Part shown: positions 25,807 through 34,762 of the stretch, piece by piece
How positions within the stretch are numbered: the first letter of the stretch is position 1
Layout: each line of letters opens with the position of its first letter
Translations under genes and position numbers: made by a program
Notes under the pieces: generated by a model
The model's database searches: none
What the model saw: the letters and a program-made list of their open reading frames with translations, nothing else
Told to the model about the DNA's origin: nothing
DNA from: Mesorhizobium sp. B2-1-1
GTDB lineage: Bacteria > Pseudomonadota > Alphaproteobacteria > Rhizobiales > Rhizobiaceae
Assembly (NCBI RefSeq): GCF_006442975.2
Contig: NZ_CP083955.1
Coordinates: 396,612 to 460,611 of the forward strand
Direction: 5' to 3'
Length of the DNA stretch: 64,000 nucleotides

Positions 25807-26727
25807 TCAATTGCGGTGGAAGATATCGTCGATCTGACGCAGGACATCGCGGCGCGATGCCTTGAGGCTGGAAATGAATTCGCGCGCGACGCGCGAGGGG
25901 GAACGGTGTGTCGGATAAAGCATGCCGAGACGCAGGCTGACCGCGGGCTCGAAGGGAATGGAGCGCACTCCCGGATGCTCGCGAAAATCGAACGCCGTGA
26001 AGGGGTCGATCAATCCGATTCCCAGCCCCTTGGCCACCATGTTGGCGATGGTGCTAAAAAGCTGGGCTTCAAGGACAATGCGGCGCTTAACGCCGTAGCG
26101 GTCGAAAATCTGGTCGGCGAGTTGCCTCCCCAGATGATTGTGGGTGATGGAGATATAGCGTTCGTCGCGTAAATCTTCCGGCGTCAGCCGTGCCTTCTGC
26201 GCCAGCCGATGATGGCTTGGAACCGCCATCAGATAATGCGCGGAGCAGAATTCCTCGATTTCGATGCCGGAGCGGTCGAAGGGATATTCGGCGATGCCGA
26301 CATCCACAAGCTGGCTGGCGACGAGTTCTTCTATGCGCGGCGACATCTGGATACGCAGCGAAATGCGGCTCTCCGGCCGGCTTGCCGTGAAGCGGGCGAT
26401 CGCCGAAGGCATGAAGTCCATTGCCAGCATCGGCAGCGACGCCGCCGAGACCATCCCGGAATTGGCGACCTGCATTTCGCGGGCGATCTCGCGGATTTTG
26501 TCGATCGACACGAAGGCACGAAGAACCTCCTCATGCAGCAGGAGGGCTTCCGGCGTGGGATTGAGGTGCCCGCCGGACCGGTCGAACAGGGTCACTGACA
26601 AAGATGTTTCCAATTGACCCAGAAGCCGGCTTACGGCCGGCTGGGAAACGCCGAGAAGCTCCGCGGCCCCGATGGTGGTCTTTGCAGTCATCGTTGCCTT
26701 GAAGGCTTCGAGTTGCCTGATGTTCAA
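25807..26727 (-). CDS. LysR-family regulator, TTG start
   Basis: This 306-aa LysR regulator has the N-terminal helix-turn-helix LNIRQLEAFKATMTAKTTIGAAELLGVSQPAVSRLLGQLE followed by a LysR substrate-binding domain. The start is taken as TTG at 26727, because AAGGAGAGG lies four bases upstream and the protein then has normal length; the ATG codons further upstream would add over ten non-conserved residues. It diverges from the binding-protein gene at 26883 and precedes the DAO gene in the same direction, so it may regulate both sides. Confidence 0.88.
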   Translation of the reverse strand: MNIRQLEAFKATMTAKTTIGAAELLGVSQPAVSRLLGQLETSLSVTLFDRSGGHLNPTPEALLLHEEVLRAFVSIDKIREIAREMQVANSGMVSAASLPMLAMDFMPSAIARFTASRPESRISLRIQMSPRIEELVASQLVDVGIAEYPFDRSGIEIEEFCSAHYLMAVPSHHRLAQKARLTPEDLRDERYISITHNHLGRQLADQIFDRYGVKRRIVLEAQLFSTIANMVAKGLGIGLIDPFTAFDFREHPGVRSIPFEPAVSLRLGMLYPTHRSPSRVAREFISSLKASRRDVLRQIDDIFHRN

Positions 26728-26882
26728 GCCGCCTCTCCTTTGCAGCCTATAACGGAACTGCATAGCGTCCATAATTCCCCTTATTTGACAATGGGATCGG
26801 CGCGAAGTCCGATTGATGAGGCGGTGACCAATCGCCGGACCGCGACATTTGTCGCCAATAATTGCAATGGGAGGATTGGGCA

Positions 26883-27734
26883 ATGGATTTATGGGTGAAG
26901 TTCACGTCGATCGCCGTCGTGGCTGGCGCGGTCCTTGCGGGAGTTGCCGCAAAGGCGGACGCGGCCAATGATCGCTTCAAGGAAGTCCTTGAACGCGGCA
27001 CGCTGCGGGTCGGAGTGCAGGGTGCCTATCCGCCCTGGTCCTATCGTGACCCCGATGGCAGGCTCGTCGGGATCGAGCCTGATCTCGCTGCGGATGTCGC
27101 CGAAAAGCTGGGCGTCAAGCTGGAACTGGTTCAGATCGAATCCGCCAACCGCATGCAACTCCTGCAGCAGGGAAGGATCGACCTCATCCTCGGGGCGATG
27201 TCCGACCTGCCGGAGCGACGCAAGGTCGTCGGGATGGTGCAGCCAGCCTATTGGGTATCGGGCGCCAATGTCATGGCCAAGGCCGGACTGATCAAGAGTT
27301 GGGAGGATCTCAGCGGCAAGCCGCTTTGCGCCAAGCAAGGCCTTTTCTACAATACCGTGATCGCTCAGGCCTATGACGCCAAGATCATTTCCTTTTCCGG
27401 CAATACGGAAACCAAACAGGCCCTGCGCAGCGGCAAATGCGCAGCGTGGCTGTCGGACGATACGGCGATCCAGCAGTCGTTGAGAACCGAAGGCTGGGAT
27501 GGTTACGAAATGCCCCTGAAATCCCGTTATCACAGCTATTGGGCGGCAGGCGTTCCACTGGAGGAGCGCGACGGCATCTGGGGAAAATTCATGACCGGCA
27601 TGAGCCATGGCTGGCATGCCTCCGGCAAGCTCATCGAACTTGCCGAGAAATGGAAAGTGGTCGCGGATCCGTGGTTCGAAGCCGAACACGAAAAGCTGCT
27701 TGAGGCTGACAACACGAAAATGGACAGCCAGTAG
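26883..27734 (+). CDS. Polar amino-acid-type ABC substrate-binding protein (orphan)
   Basis: This 283-aa family 3 binding protein has a Sec signal (MDLWVKFTS, hydrophobic core, cleavage near AKADA). The lobe motif is GTLRVGVQGAYPPWSYRDPDGRLVGIEPDLAADVAEKLG, followed by NRMQLLQQGRIDLILGAMSD. GGGAGG lies 8 bases before the ATG at 26883. No permease or ATPase follows it directly, so it probably shares the importer encoded at 33180-35537 with its paralogue at 32271-33131. A strong stem-loop follows the gene. Confidence 0.9.
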   Translation: MDLWVKFTSIAVVAGAVLAGVAAKADAANDRFKEVLERGTLRVGVQGAYPPWSYRDPDGRLVGIEPDLAADVAEKLGVKLELVQIESANRMQLLQQGRIDLILGAMSDLPERRKVVGMVQPAYWVSGANVMAKAGLIKSWEDLSGKPLCAKQGLFYNTVIAQAYDAKIISFSGNTETKQALRSGKCAAWLSDDTAIQQSLRTEGWDGYEMPLKSRYHSYWAAGVPLEERDGIWGKFMTGMSHGWHASGKLIELAEKWKVVADPWFEAEHEKLLEADNTKMDSQ

Positions 27735-27760
27735 TCTCAACGCGACAGGCGCGCCGCCAG

Positions 27761-27803
27761 GCCGGTTGGCGGTCGACAGACAGCCTTTGTCGAGCCGCCG
27801 GCC
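27761..27803 (+). terminator. Stem-loop after orphan binding-protein gene
   Basis: GGCGGTCGACA pairs with TGTCGAGCCGCC (one bulged base) around a 9-base loop, and the outer GCCGG/CCGGC extends the stem. It lies 27 bases past the stop codon. No U tract was seen, so RNA stabilisation or attenuation is as likely as termination. Confidence 0.5.
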
Positions 27804-27936
27804 GGAGACGGAAAAGCTCCATTTTGAGACCGGTGGACGCGGTCCTCCGGTCGATTTTTTTCAACTCTTGGTTCGATCGGCCCGGCGCGGGCGCCTGCGC
27901 CAAGCGGATCCATAGTTGCAAACAAGCAGGGATATC

Positions 27937-29475
27937 ATGCGCCTTTCACTCGATGAACTTTCCGGATCAGTCTTCGACGTCGCCATCGTTGGTGCCGGCA
28001 TCAACGGCGCCGAAACAGCGCGTTGCCTCAGTGCTGCCGGCTATTCGGTGCTGCTCGTCGACAAGAGTGATTTCGCCGCCGGCGCCAGCGGACGGTCTTC
28101 GCGGCTCCTTCATTGTGGTCTGCGTTATCTCGCGCCCGGAAAATCCGTCTGGGAATTCGTGCGCCAGCCGCAGCGCTTCCTGACCGCGTGCCGGATGGCC
28201 CGGGCGGCGATGCAGTCACGGGCGCAATTCGTCCGCGACACGCCCGACCGTATACGCTCCATGAGGTTCTGCTTTCCCGTCTACCGTGGAGGCCCTTATA
28301 GCGGGTGGCAGATCGATGCGGCGTTCCGCATCCTGAAATCCCTGGGCGGCCGCGAGGTGCCGCTGAATTACCGCCGGTTATCGGGCGCAGAAGTCGCGCA
28401 GATGCCGCTTCTCCAGCATCTGCGCGACAAGCAGGCGCTCCAGTCGGTCGCCATGTTCGACGAATACCAGTTCGACTGGCCCGAACGGGTGGTGGTGGAT
28501 GCGGTGCTGGAAGCGCAGCGTCTGGGTGCGTCGGTACGCAACTATACCGAAGTCACCCATGCGGCGCAGCAGGGCGATCTGTGGCAGCTGGAGCTCGGCG
28601 ATACGCTGGATGCTGCCGCCCGGCCCGTTCACGTCGTCGCGCGCAGTGTTTTCAACATGGGCGGGATATGGATCGACCGCATTAATGCGCGCGTCGAGGC
28701 TGGGCGGATCGGTCGTCGCATCACCGGCACCAAGGGCGTGCATATCGTGGTCCGCCTGCCGCCCGAATGCAGCCGTTTCGGCATCGCAACGCTCAACCGG
28801 CTGAATGAGGGGCTGTACTGTATCCCGTGGCGTGGCCTGCATTATTTCGGACCGACCGAAACGTTGTATGACGGCGATCCCGACGACATCCATCCGACCG
28901 AGGAGGATTTCGAGTTCCTGCTCGGCGAAGCCAATCATCTCCTGCCGACGCTCGATATCAGGCGGTCCGACATTCTCTATGGCTGGGCGGGCGTGCGGCC
29001 GCTCACTTACGATCCGGCGCAGCCCATGGGCGCACGTTCGCGGCAACTGCATGACTTCGGTCCTGAAGGAGCGCCCAACCTGTTCGCCATGACGGCAGGG
29101 CCGATCATGAGCCATCGCTCGGCAGGGCAGCTCGCATTGACGGCACTGGGCAAGGGACTGGCACCGTCACGGCCGAGCCAGCAGCCGGATTTCGCTTCCA
29201 GGAGCGTTCCGCGCGAAACCGGGAACAGCTCACGCGAGGACAAGCTTTCGATCATGCAACGGGGCGTGGAGAGCGAGCATGCCGAGACCATCGACGATCT
29301 GCTGGTACGCCGCAGCGGCCTCGTCTGGAACGACGACCCGCTTGGCGAAGACGTGGACCTGGCAGCCGAGGTGCTTGCCAAGGCGCGCTCATGGTCGGCG
29401 CAGAGGAAGCGGCAGGAGGCTGCTTCCGCCCGGGAGGCTATCGCCCATCGGCTGCACATTGATCCGCCCGCTTGA
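27937..29475 (+). CDS. GlpD-like FAD-dependent oxidoreductase (copy 1)
   Basis: This 512-aa flavoprotein resembles glycerol-3-phosphate dehydrogenase. Residues about 13-35 hold VAIVGAGINGAETARCLSAAGY; LVDKSDFAAGASGRSSRLLHCGLRYL is the family's second FAD motif. Later landmarks are ITGTKGVHIVVRLP and DILYGWAGVRPL. The ATG at 27937 has AGGGA five bases upstream; a TTG at 27916 is the alternative. It is a paralogue of the protein at 30688-32274, sharing these motifs nearly exactly. True glycerol-phosphate oxidation is not assured: the neighbours are amine-type importers. Confidence 0.85.
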   Translation: MRLSLDELSGSVFDVAIVGAGINGAETARCLSAAGYSVLLVDKSDFAAGASGRSSRLLHCGLRYLAPGKSVWEFVRQPQRFLTACRMARAAMQSRAQFVRDTPDRIRSMRFCFPVYRGGPYSGWQIDAAFRILKSLGGREVPLNYRRLSGAEVAQMPLLQHLRDKQALQSVAMFDEYQFDWPERVVVDAVLEAQRLGASVRNYTEVTHAAQQGDLWQLELGDTLDAAARPVHVVARSVFNMGGIWIDRINARVEAGRIGRRITGTKGVHIVVRLPPECSRFGIATLNRLNEGLYCIPWRGLHYFGPTETLYDGDPDDIHPTEEDFEFLLGEANHLLPTLDIRRSDILYGWAGVRPLTYDPAQPMGARSRQLHDFGPEGAPNLFAMTAGPIMSHRSAGQLALTALGKGLAPSRPSQQPDFASRSVPRETGNSSREDKLSIMQRGVESEHAETIDDLLVRRSGLVWNDDPLGEDVDLAAEVLAKARSWSAQRKRQEAASAREAIAHRLHIDPPA

Positions 29476-29667
29476 CCCAATATCGGGCCCACCTGCCACC
29501 AGAGGCAGTGTTTCATGCCCTCTTTGCAGGACAGTCCGCGCCTTGAAGCCGTCAAAGATAATGACAGCCTGCTGATGGATAGATGCTACACAGCCGGTAC
29601 GCGATCGCGGGAATCGCGATTACGGGACGAATGGCTTTGCAGGGAGTCCGGGGAAGACCGGTGCGCC

Positions 29668-30618
29668 ATGACAAGTACGTTGAACCTTCTGCACTACTCG
29701 GCATTTCGCGCCGTCATGCTCACCGGCACCGTCAGCGGCGCGGCCGAATTGCTGGGGCGCAGCCAGCCGGCCGTCAGCCGGCTTCTCGACAAGCTGGAAT
29801 ACGAGCTTGGCGTTTCGCTTTTCGAGCGCCGCAGGGGCCTGATCACGCCGACCACCGTGGCACACCTGTTACTCGACGAGATCGAGCGAGCCTATGTCTC
29901 GCTGGACGCGTTGAGCAGCTTCGCAGCACGGTTGGCAAGCGGGGAAGGCGGCGAGATCAGCCTTGCGGTCATGCCGGCGCTGGGCATCAATTTCGTGCCG
30001 CATCTGCTGGCCGATTTCAGGAAGAACTGGCCGAAGACCAAGGTCACGCTGAACGTGCGCATGTCCGTCAAGATCGAGGAATGGGCGGCCGCGCAGCAGA
30101 TTGATTTCGGACTGGCGGAAACACCGTTCAAGCGCTCCGGGTTCCGGACCGAAGTCTTCAGTGACGCGCCCTATATCGCGGCTGTTCCGCGCGATCATCC
30201 GCTCGCCGGGCGCAGCCGGCTCGGCCCGGCCGACCTGCGCCAGGGGCCATTCATTTCCTGGACTTCCTTCGTCTCGGCACGGCATCTCCTCGATCAGGCG
30301 CTGCTGTCCAGTAGCGTCAAGGTGGATGCCGCCTATGAGACGACCTTTTCGGTGTCGGCCTATGAAATGGTCAAGCACGGGATCGGTATTGCGATCATCG
30401 ATCCCTACACCGCGGTCGAGCAGTTGGACGACCGGGTCAGGCTGATCCCCTTCGCGCCGAAGATCCCGTTTAACGTTGCCCTGCTGCGCCCGGAGTCGCG
30501 CGGGCCCAACCCCGCCGCCGATGCCCTGCTGGAGCTGATGGCGCAAAAGCGCGATCGGATCCTGAGACAATTGCCGGACCAGGACGATATGCACACTACG
30601 CATATCAATCGCCGATAA
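29668..30618 (+). CDS. LysR-family transcriptional regulator
   Basis: This 316-aa LysR regulator has HTH residues YSAFRAVMLTGTVSGAAELLGRSQPAVSRLLDKLE near the N-terminus and the effector domain GEISLAVMPALGINFVPHLLADF. It resembles the regulator at 25807-26727 in length and in the phrase SQPAVSRLL, consistent with a duplicated module. Unlike most LysR genes it is not divergent but lies between two co-directional flavoenzyme genes. The start at 29668 excludes a 51-codon upstream extension without HTH character. The 29476-29667 gap shows no other gene. Confidence 0.88.
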   Translation: MTSTLNLLHYSAFRAVMLTGTVSGAAELLGRSQPAVSRLLDKLEYELGVSLFERRRGLITPTTVAHLLLDEIERAYVSLDALSSFAARLASGEGGEISLAVMPALGINFVPHLLADFRKNWPKTKVTLNVRMSVKIEEWAAAQQIDFGLAETPFKRSGFRTEVFSDAPYIAAVPRDHPLAGRSRLGPADLRQGPFISWTSFVSARHLLDQALLSSSVKVDAAYETTFSVSAYEMVKHGIGIAIIDPYTAVEQLDDRVRLIPFAPKIPFNVALLRPESRGPNPAADALLELMAQKRDRILRQLPDQDDMHTTHINRR

Positions 30619-30687
30619 TTCTATTTTGAACATTTCGGTATCAGCGCTTTATTGGCGTGATCGACCGTCCAGGAAAACAGGCCGCCA

Positions 30688-32274
30688 ATGTCGCCTAGAA
30701 TTATCGAGATGCAGGGCCGGGACTACGATGTCGTCGTGGTCGGCGCCGGCATCAACGGTTCGAGCGCGGCGCGAGAACTGGCCGCAGCGGGTTACAGCGT
30801 CCTCCTGGTCGACAGGAGCGATTTCGCCGCCGGCGCCTCCAGCCGATCCTCGCGCATCCTGCATTGCGGCCTTCGATATTTCGAAACGCCCAACCCGATC
30901 CGCACCTTTGCGTTTCATCCGCAGCGCTTCGCCGCGGCCTTGCGCATGGCGCGGGCGGGGATGGAAGCGCGAACCGAACTTGTCGGGCGGAGCCCGCAAC
31001 GGTGCAAGCCCTTCACCATGTGCTTTCCGATTTATCCGGAGAGCCCCGTCCGCGGCTGGCATTTGGATCTCGGTTTCCGCATCCTGCGCCGTCTCGGGCC
31101 ACCGGAACCGGCGCTCGCCTATCGTCGGCTGAAGAGTGATTTCGAAACCCACCTGCCATTCGCAAACGACCTGCGGGACCCCGAAAGTCTGCGGTCGATT
31201 GCCACCTACCGTGAATACATCATGGACTGGCCGGACAGGCTGTGCGTGGATGCCGCCCTCGACGCCGAGCGAAACGGCGCCGAAATACGCCTGTTCTGCG
31301 AAGCTTCCGTTATACGTAGGAAGCCGGAAGGCTGGCTCGTCGAACTGCGCGACGGTAAGGGGGAAGCGGCCGAGGTTCGCGCGTCCGTCGTGCTGAACAT
31401 GGCCGGCACCTGGGTGGACGCGGTGAACGCCAATCCCGTCGCCGGCAAGCCAGCGCCCTGCCTTGTTCGCGGCACCAAGGGCGCTCATATCGCGGTCAGG
31501 CTGCCGGATTCCTATCGCGGCTACGGCATCGCCACGATCAACCGCAGCGGTATGCCGTTCTATTGTCTGCCTTCGCATGACGACTGCTTTTATTTCGGGC
31601 CGACGGAGACGCCTTTCGACGGCGACGCCGCCGGTGCCGCAGCCACCAACGAAGACATCGATTTCCTGCTTGCGGAAGCCAGTCACATGCTTCCCGGCCT
31701 GCGGCTCGGCCGCCGCCACGTCGAATTCACCTGGGCCGGCGTGCGGCCGCTCACCTTCGATGCAGCCGAGCCGATGGGGCGGCGCACGCGTCAGATCCAC
31801 GATCTCGCATCTGCCGGCAGGCCGGGTATCTTCGCGATGACGGCAGGGCCGGTCATGAGCCATCTGAGCGCAGGGCGCGAGATGCTGCGGATCGTCGAGA
31901 AGCAACTGAAGCCGACGCGCAAGTCCGTGGCGAGGCGGATCCCGGAGACAGGCGACAGCGGTGCGGAGTTCGCAATTTCGAGGCCGCTTTCGCAAGGCAG
32001 GCGCGCCGCTTTCCGCACAGCGGTTTCGGTCGAGCATGCCCGCGACCTGAAAGGTATTCTCTATACGAGGACAGGCCTCGCCTGGCGCCGCCATCTCGAC
32101 CGCGCCGAGGTTGAGGAGGCTGCCGATGCCATTGCCGATCTGGTCGGCTGGGCGCCGGAGCGGACCGTCAGTGAAATCGACGGGTTCATCCGATACCAGA
32201 AGACGGCGTTCCGCGCCGCATCGGACCTTCCAATTCAGCCGACAACACACAAAATGGGAGATGTAGAAGCATGA
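30688..32274 (+). CDS. GlpD-like FAD-dependent oxidoreductase (copy 2)
   Basis: This 528-aa paralogue of the 27937-29475 protein carries YDVVVVGAGINGSSAARELAAAGYSVLLVDRSDFAAGASSRSSRILHCGLRYF, LVRGTKGAHIAVRLP and FTWAGVRPLTFDAAEPMG. The C-terminal domain of about 110 residues contains VSVEHARDLKGILYTRTGLAW, as in GlpD. The stop overlaps the start of the binding protein gene (ATGA at 32271), tying it to the importer operon. The substrate is likely what the importer brings in. Confidence 0.87.
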   Translation: MSPRIIEMQGRDYDVVVVGAGINGSSAARELAAAGYSVLLVDRSDFAAGASSRSSRILHCGLRYFETPNPIRTFAFHPQRFAAALRMARAGMEARTELVGRSPQRCKPFTMCFPIYPESPVRGWHLDLGFRILRRLGPPEPALAYRRLKSDFETHLPFANDLRDPESLRSIATYREYIMDWPDRLCVDAALDAERNGAEIRLFCEASVIRRKPEGWLVELRDGKGEAAEVRASVVLNMAGTWVDAVNANPVAGKPAPCLVRGTKGAHIAVRLPDSYRGYGIATINRSGMPFYCLPSHDDCFYFGPTETPFDGDAAGAAATNEDIDFLLAEASHMLPGLRLGRRHVEFTWAGVRPLTFDAAEPMGRRTRQIHDLASAGRPGIFAMTAGPVMSHLSAGREMLRIVEKQLKPTRKSVARRIPETGDSGAEFAISRPLSQGRRAAFRTAVSVEHARDLKGILYTRTGLAWRRHLDRAEVEEAADAIADLVGWAPERTVSEIDGFIRYQKTAFRAASDLPIQPTTHKMGDVEA

Positions 32275-33131
32275 AAATCGGATCAGCACTGAAAACCATC
32301 GCCGCCCTTGCAGTCACGCTGGCCGCAAGTGCGATCCTTCCCGCCAGCAGCGCGCAGGCGGCCGAATCGCATCTGCAGCAGATTCTGGAACGAGGCGCCG
32401 TGCGTGTCGGCGTTCTCGGCGCGTTCAAGCCCTGGTCCTTCCCATCGCCGGATGGTTCGATGCAAGGCATCGAGGTGGACCTCGCCCAGTCGGTAGCCGA
32501 TGCGCTCGGCGTCAAGCTTGAGCCGGTCGTGGTCACGTCCGCCAACCGCATGCAGTTCCTGCAGCAGGGCAAGATCGACGTCATCATCGGCGGCATGTAC
32601 GACACCACTGAGCGGCGCAAGGCGGTCGGCATCATCGAGCCGGCCTATTGGACGTCCGGTCCGACCCTGCTGGCCAAGGAGGGTGTCATCAAGGACTGGA
32701 AGGACATCGCCGACAAGCCGGTCTGCGCCAAGCAGGGCGTCTACTACAACAAGCTGGTGGAGACGGAATATCACGCCAAGGTCGTCGCCTTCACCGGAAA
32801 CACGGAGGGTAAGGAAGCCTTGCGCTCCGGCAAGTGCATCGCCTGGGTCTATGACGATGCGAGCATTATGGCCGACCTCGCTTCGGGCGAGTGGAAGGGT
32901 TATGAGATGCCTGTTTCCGTTCTCTTCGACAATCCCTGGGCGGCCGCGGTGCCCGTGGCGGAAGTGGACAAGGCCTTGGGCGTGTTCATGGCAGGCATGG
33001 CCTATCGCTGGCAAGCGTCCGGAAAGCTGGTCGAGCTTGAAAAGAAATGGAAGGTGAAGCCGTCGCAGTGGATCGCCGAGCAGCACAAGAAGGCTGAGTG
33101 GGACACGAGCTACCTGAAGGGCGGCAACTGA
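32271..33131 (+). CDS. Polar amino-acid-type ABC substrate-binding protein
   Basis: This 286-aa family 3 binding protein has a signal peptide cleaved near SSAQA. GAVRVGVLGAFKPWSFPSPDGSMQGIEVDLAQSVADALG, NRMQFLQQGKIDVIIGGMYDTTERRKAVG and CAKQGVYYNKLVETEYHAKVVAF correspond almost line for line to the orphan at 26883-27734. Two Cys (in KPVCAKQG and SGKCIAW) are shared and may form a disulfide. The gene heads the transport part of the operon and is translationally coupled to the flavoenzyme gene. Confidence 0.92.
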   Translation: MKIGSALKTIAALAVTLAASAILPASSAQAAESHLQQILERGAVRVGVLGAFKPWSFPSPDGSMQGIEVDLAQSVADALGVKLEPVVVTSANRMQFLQQGKIDVIIGGMYDTTERRKAVGIIEPAYWTSGPTLLAKEGVIKDWKDIADKPVCAKQGVYYNKLVETEYHAKVVAFTGNTEGKEALRSGKCIAWVYDDASIMADLASGEWKGYEMPVSVLFDNPWAAAVPVAEVDKALGVFMAGMAYRWQASGKLVELEKKWKVKPSQWIAEQHKKAEWDTSYLKGGN

Positions 33132-33179
33132 GCCGATGCTCTGCGAAACGCTGATCGATGACCGGCTGCCGGAGCTAAA

Positions 33180-33926
33180 ATGTTCCAGTTGATCGCGCCC
33201 TTCTTCCAGGATCTCTACGACCGCACGGGCCTCAATTTCATCGTCTTCTACGACAGCTATGAATATGGGCGCTTCCTGTCCGGCATCAGCATATCGCTAC
33301 AGCTGATCTTCTGGTCGATCGTCGTGTCGCTGGTGATCGGCGTCTTGGGGGCCTGGGCGCAAAGCGCCCGGTCTCCCGTCCTGCGGGTGCTGATGGATGC
33401 CTATATCCAGGCATTCCGCAACACGCCGCCGATGATCCAGCTCCTGTTCTTCTATTTCGCTCTCGGCGCCTTCACGCCGCAGGTCGATGTTGGCGGCTAT
33501 TACCAGCCGCTGATCTCGTCCTTCGCCTGGGCGATCATCTCGCTCGGCATTTTCGGCGGCGCCTTCAATGTCGAGATCTTCCGCGCCGGCTTGGAGGCGG
33601 TGCCGGGATCGACGAAGGAAGCAGCCGAGAGCCTGTGCATGAGCAAGTGGCAGATATACCTGTATGTCACCCTACCGCTGGCCTTCCGCATCAGCCTGCC
33701 GGCCCTCACCAACAATCTCGTCAGTCTCGCCAAGACGACATCGCTCGCCTACGTCATTTCCGTCCCGGAGATGACCTATACGCTGAACCAGGTGTGGTCG
33801 GACAATGTGAACGTGCCGGAGATGATGTTGCTCCTGTTCCTGTTCTATGTGCTCGTCGTCTCGCTCCTGGCCGCCGGGCTCCATTTCATCGAGCACAGGC
33901 TGACCCTGCCGGGATACGGCCAATGA
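33180..33926 (+). CDS. HisM/GlnP-type ABC permease
   Basis: This 248-aa inner-membrane permease has about five helices. The amino-acid permease landmarks are present: FRNTPPMIQLLFFYFALG, the EAA coupling loop FRAGLEAVPGSTKEAAESLCMSKWQIYLYVTLPLAFRISLPALTNNLVSLAKTTSLAYVI, and a C-terminal helix. It is 48 bases after the binding-protein gene and overlaps the next permease by ATGA. Confidence 0.92.
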   Translation: MFQLIAPFFQDLYDRTGLNFIVFYDSYEYGRFLSGISISLQLIFWSIVVSLVIGVLGAWAQSARSPVLRVLMDAYIQAFRNTPPMIQLLFFYFALGAFTPQVDVGGYYQPLISSFAWAIISLGIFGGAFNVEIFRAGLEAVPGSTKEAAESLCMSKWQIYLYVTLPLAFRISLPALTNNLVSLAKTTSLAYVISVPEMTYTLNQVWSDNVNVPEMMLLLFLFYVLVVSLLAAGLHFIEHRLTLPGYGQ

Positions 33927-34762
33927 GCGGCGCGGCTTTCCGTATCGAAAGGGGCCGCTTCGCAGAAGAAAGCTTCTGCTCGCGCATCCATTGGCGGCAC
34001 GGGCTGTGGCTGGTGCTCGCCTTCTTCGGCTCGCTTGCCTTCGCCTATGCCCAATCGGACCCCCAGCAGCAGGCCCCGTCGGCCATCGCCACGCTGATCC
34101 TGTGGCTGCCTTTCATTCTCAAGGGTTTCGCTCTCAATCTCCTGATGAGCTTCATCGCCATGGCGGTCGCAACCCTTCTGGGGATCGGGCTGGGATTGCT
34201 GCGGGTCAGCCGCTCGAAGCTGTTGCGAACGCCCGCATGGTTCGTGACGCATCTGTTCCGCAATTCGCCGTGGCTGGTGATCCTGTTCACGGTCATGCTG
34301 CTGGTGCCGTTCGAGATGCGCCTGCCCGGCGCCGGAACGGTGGCGATACCGGACTGGATCAAGGCCACCTTCGCCTTTTCGCTACCGGTGATGGCCAATA
34401 TCAGCGAGGTGCTGCGCGGCGCCATCAACTCCATCCCGAAGGGTCAGTGGGAATCGGCGGAGAGCCTTGCCTTCACGCGTGGCCAGACCTTGCGCTGGAT
34501 CATCCTGCCGCAATGCGTCAGGCGCGCCATTCCGCCATGGATGAACTGGTACGCATTGCTGGCGCTGGCGACGCCGATGGCCTCGATCCTCGGTGTGCAC
34601 GAGGCGGTCGGCAATGCCCAGGCCGCCATGGAAGCGGCGGGCGCGCGGCCGGAATTCCTCATTCCGTTCTATCTTTTTCTTTTGTGCCTGTTCTTCGCCT
34701 ACATCTATCCGATCGCAATCTGGACGCGGAAGCTCGAGCGAAAATATGTCGTTGCAAGTTAA
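33923..34762 (+). CDS. HisQ/GlnP-type ABC permease
   Basis: This 279-aa permease pairs with the preceding one. A cytosolic N-terminal segment of about 30 residues precedes a helix (LWLVLAFFGSLAFAYA). The family motif LFRNSPWLVILFTVMLLVPF and the coupling loop LRGAINSIPKGQWESAESLAFTRGQTLRWIILPQCVRRAIP follow. The start at 33923 is set by the ATGA overlap; the longer upstream frame is a shadow of the first permease. It overlaps the ATPase start by 17 bases. Confidence 0.9.
   Translation: MSGAAFRIERGRFAEESFCSRIHWRHGLWLVLAFFGSLAFAYAQSDPQQQAPSAIATLILWLPFILKGFALNLLMSFIAMAVATLLGIGLGLLRVSRSKLLRTPAWFVTHLFRNSPWLVILFTVMLLVPFEMRLPGAGTVAIPDWIKATFAFSLPVMANISEVLRGAINSIPKGQWESAESLAFTRGQTLRWIILPQCVRRAIPPWMNWYALLALATPMASILGVHEAVGNAQAAMEAAGARPEFLIPFYLFLLCLFFAYIYPIAIWTRKLERKYVVAS

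Noticed and set aside
30649..32289. 546-codon minus-strand frame opposite the second GlpD-like gene
   Set aside because: It is an antisense shadow; the plus-strand gene has complete FAD motifs and coupling to the next gene.
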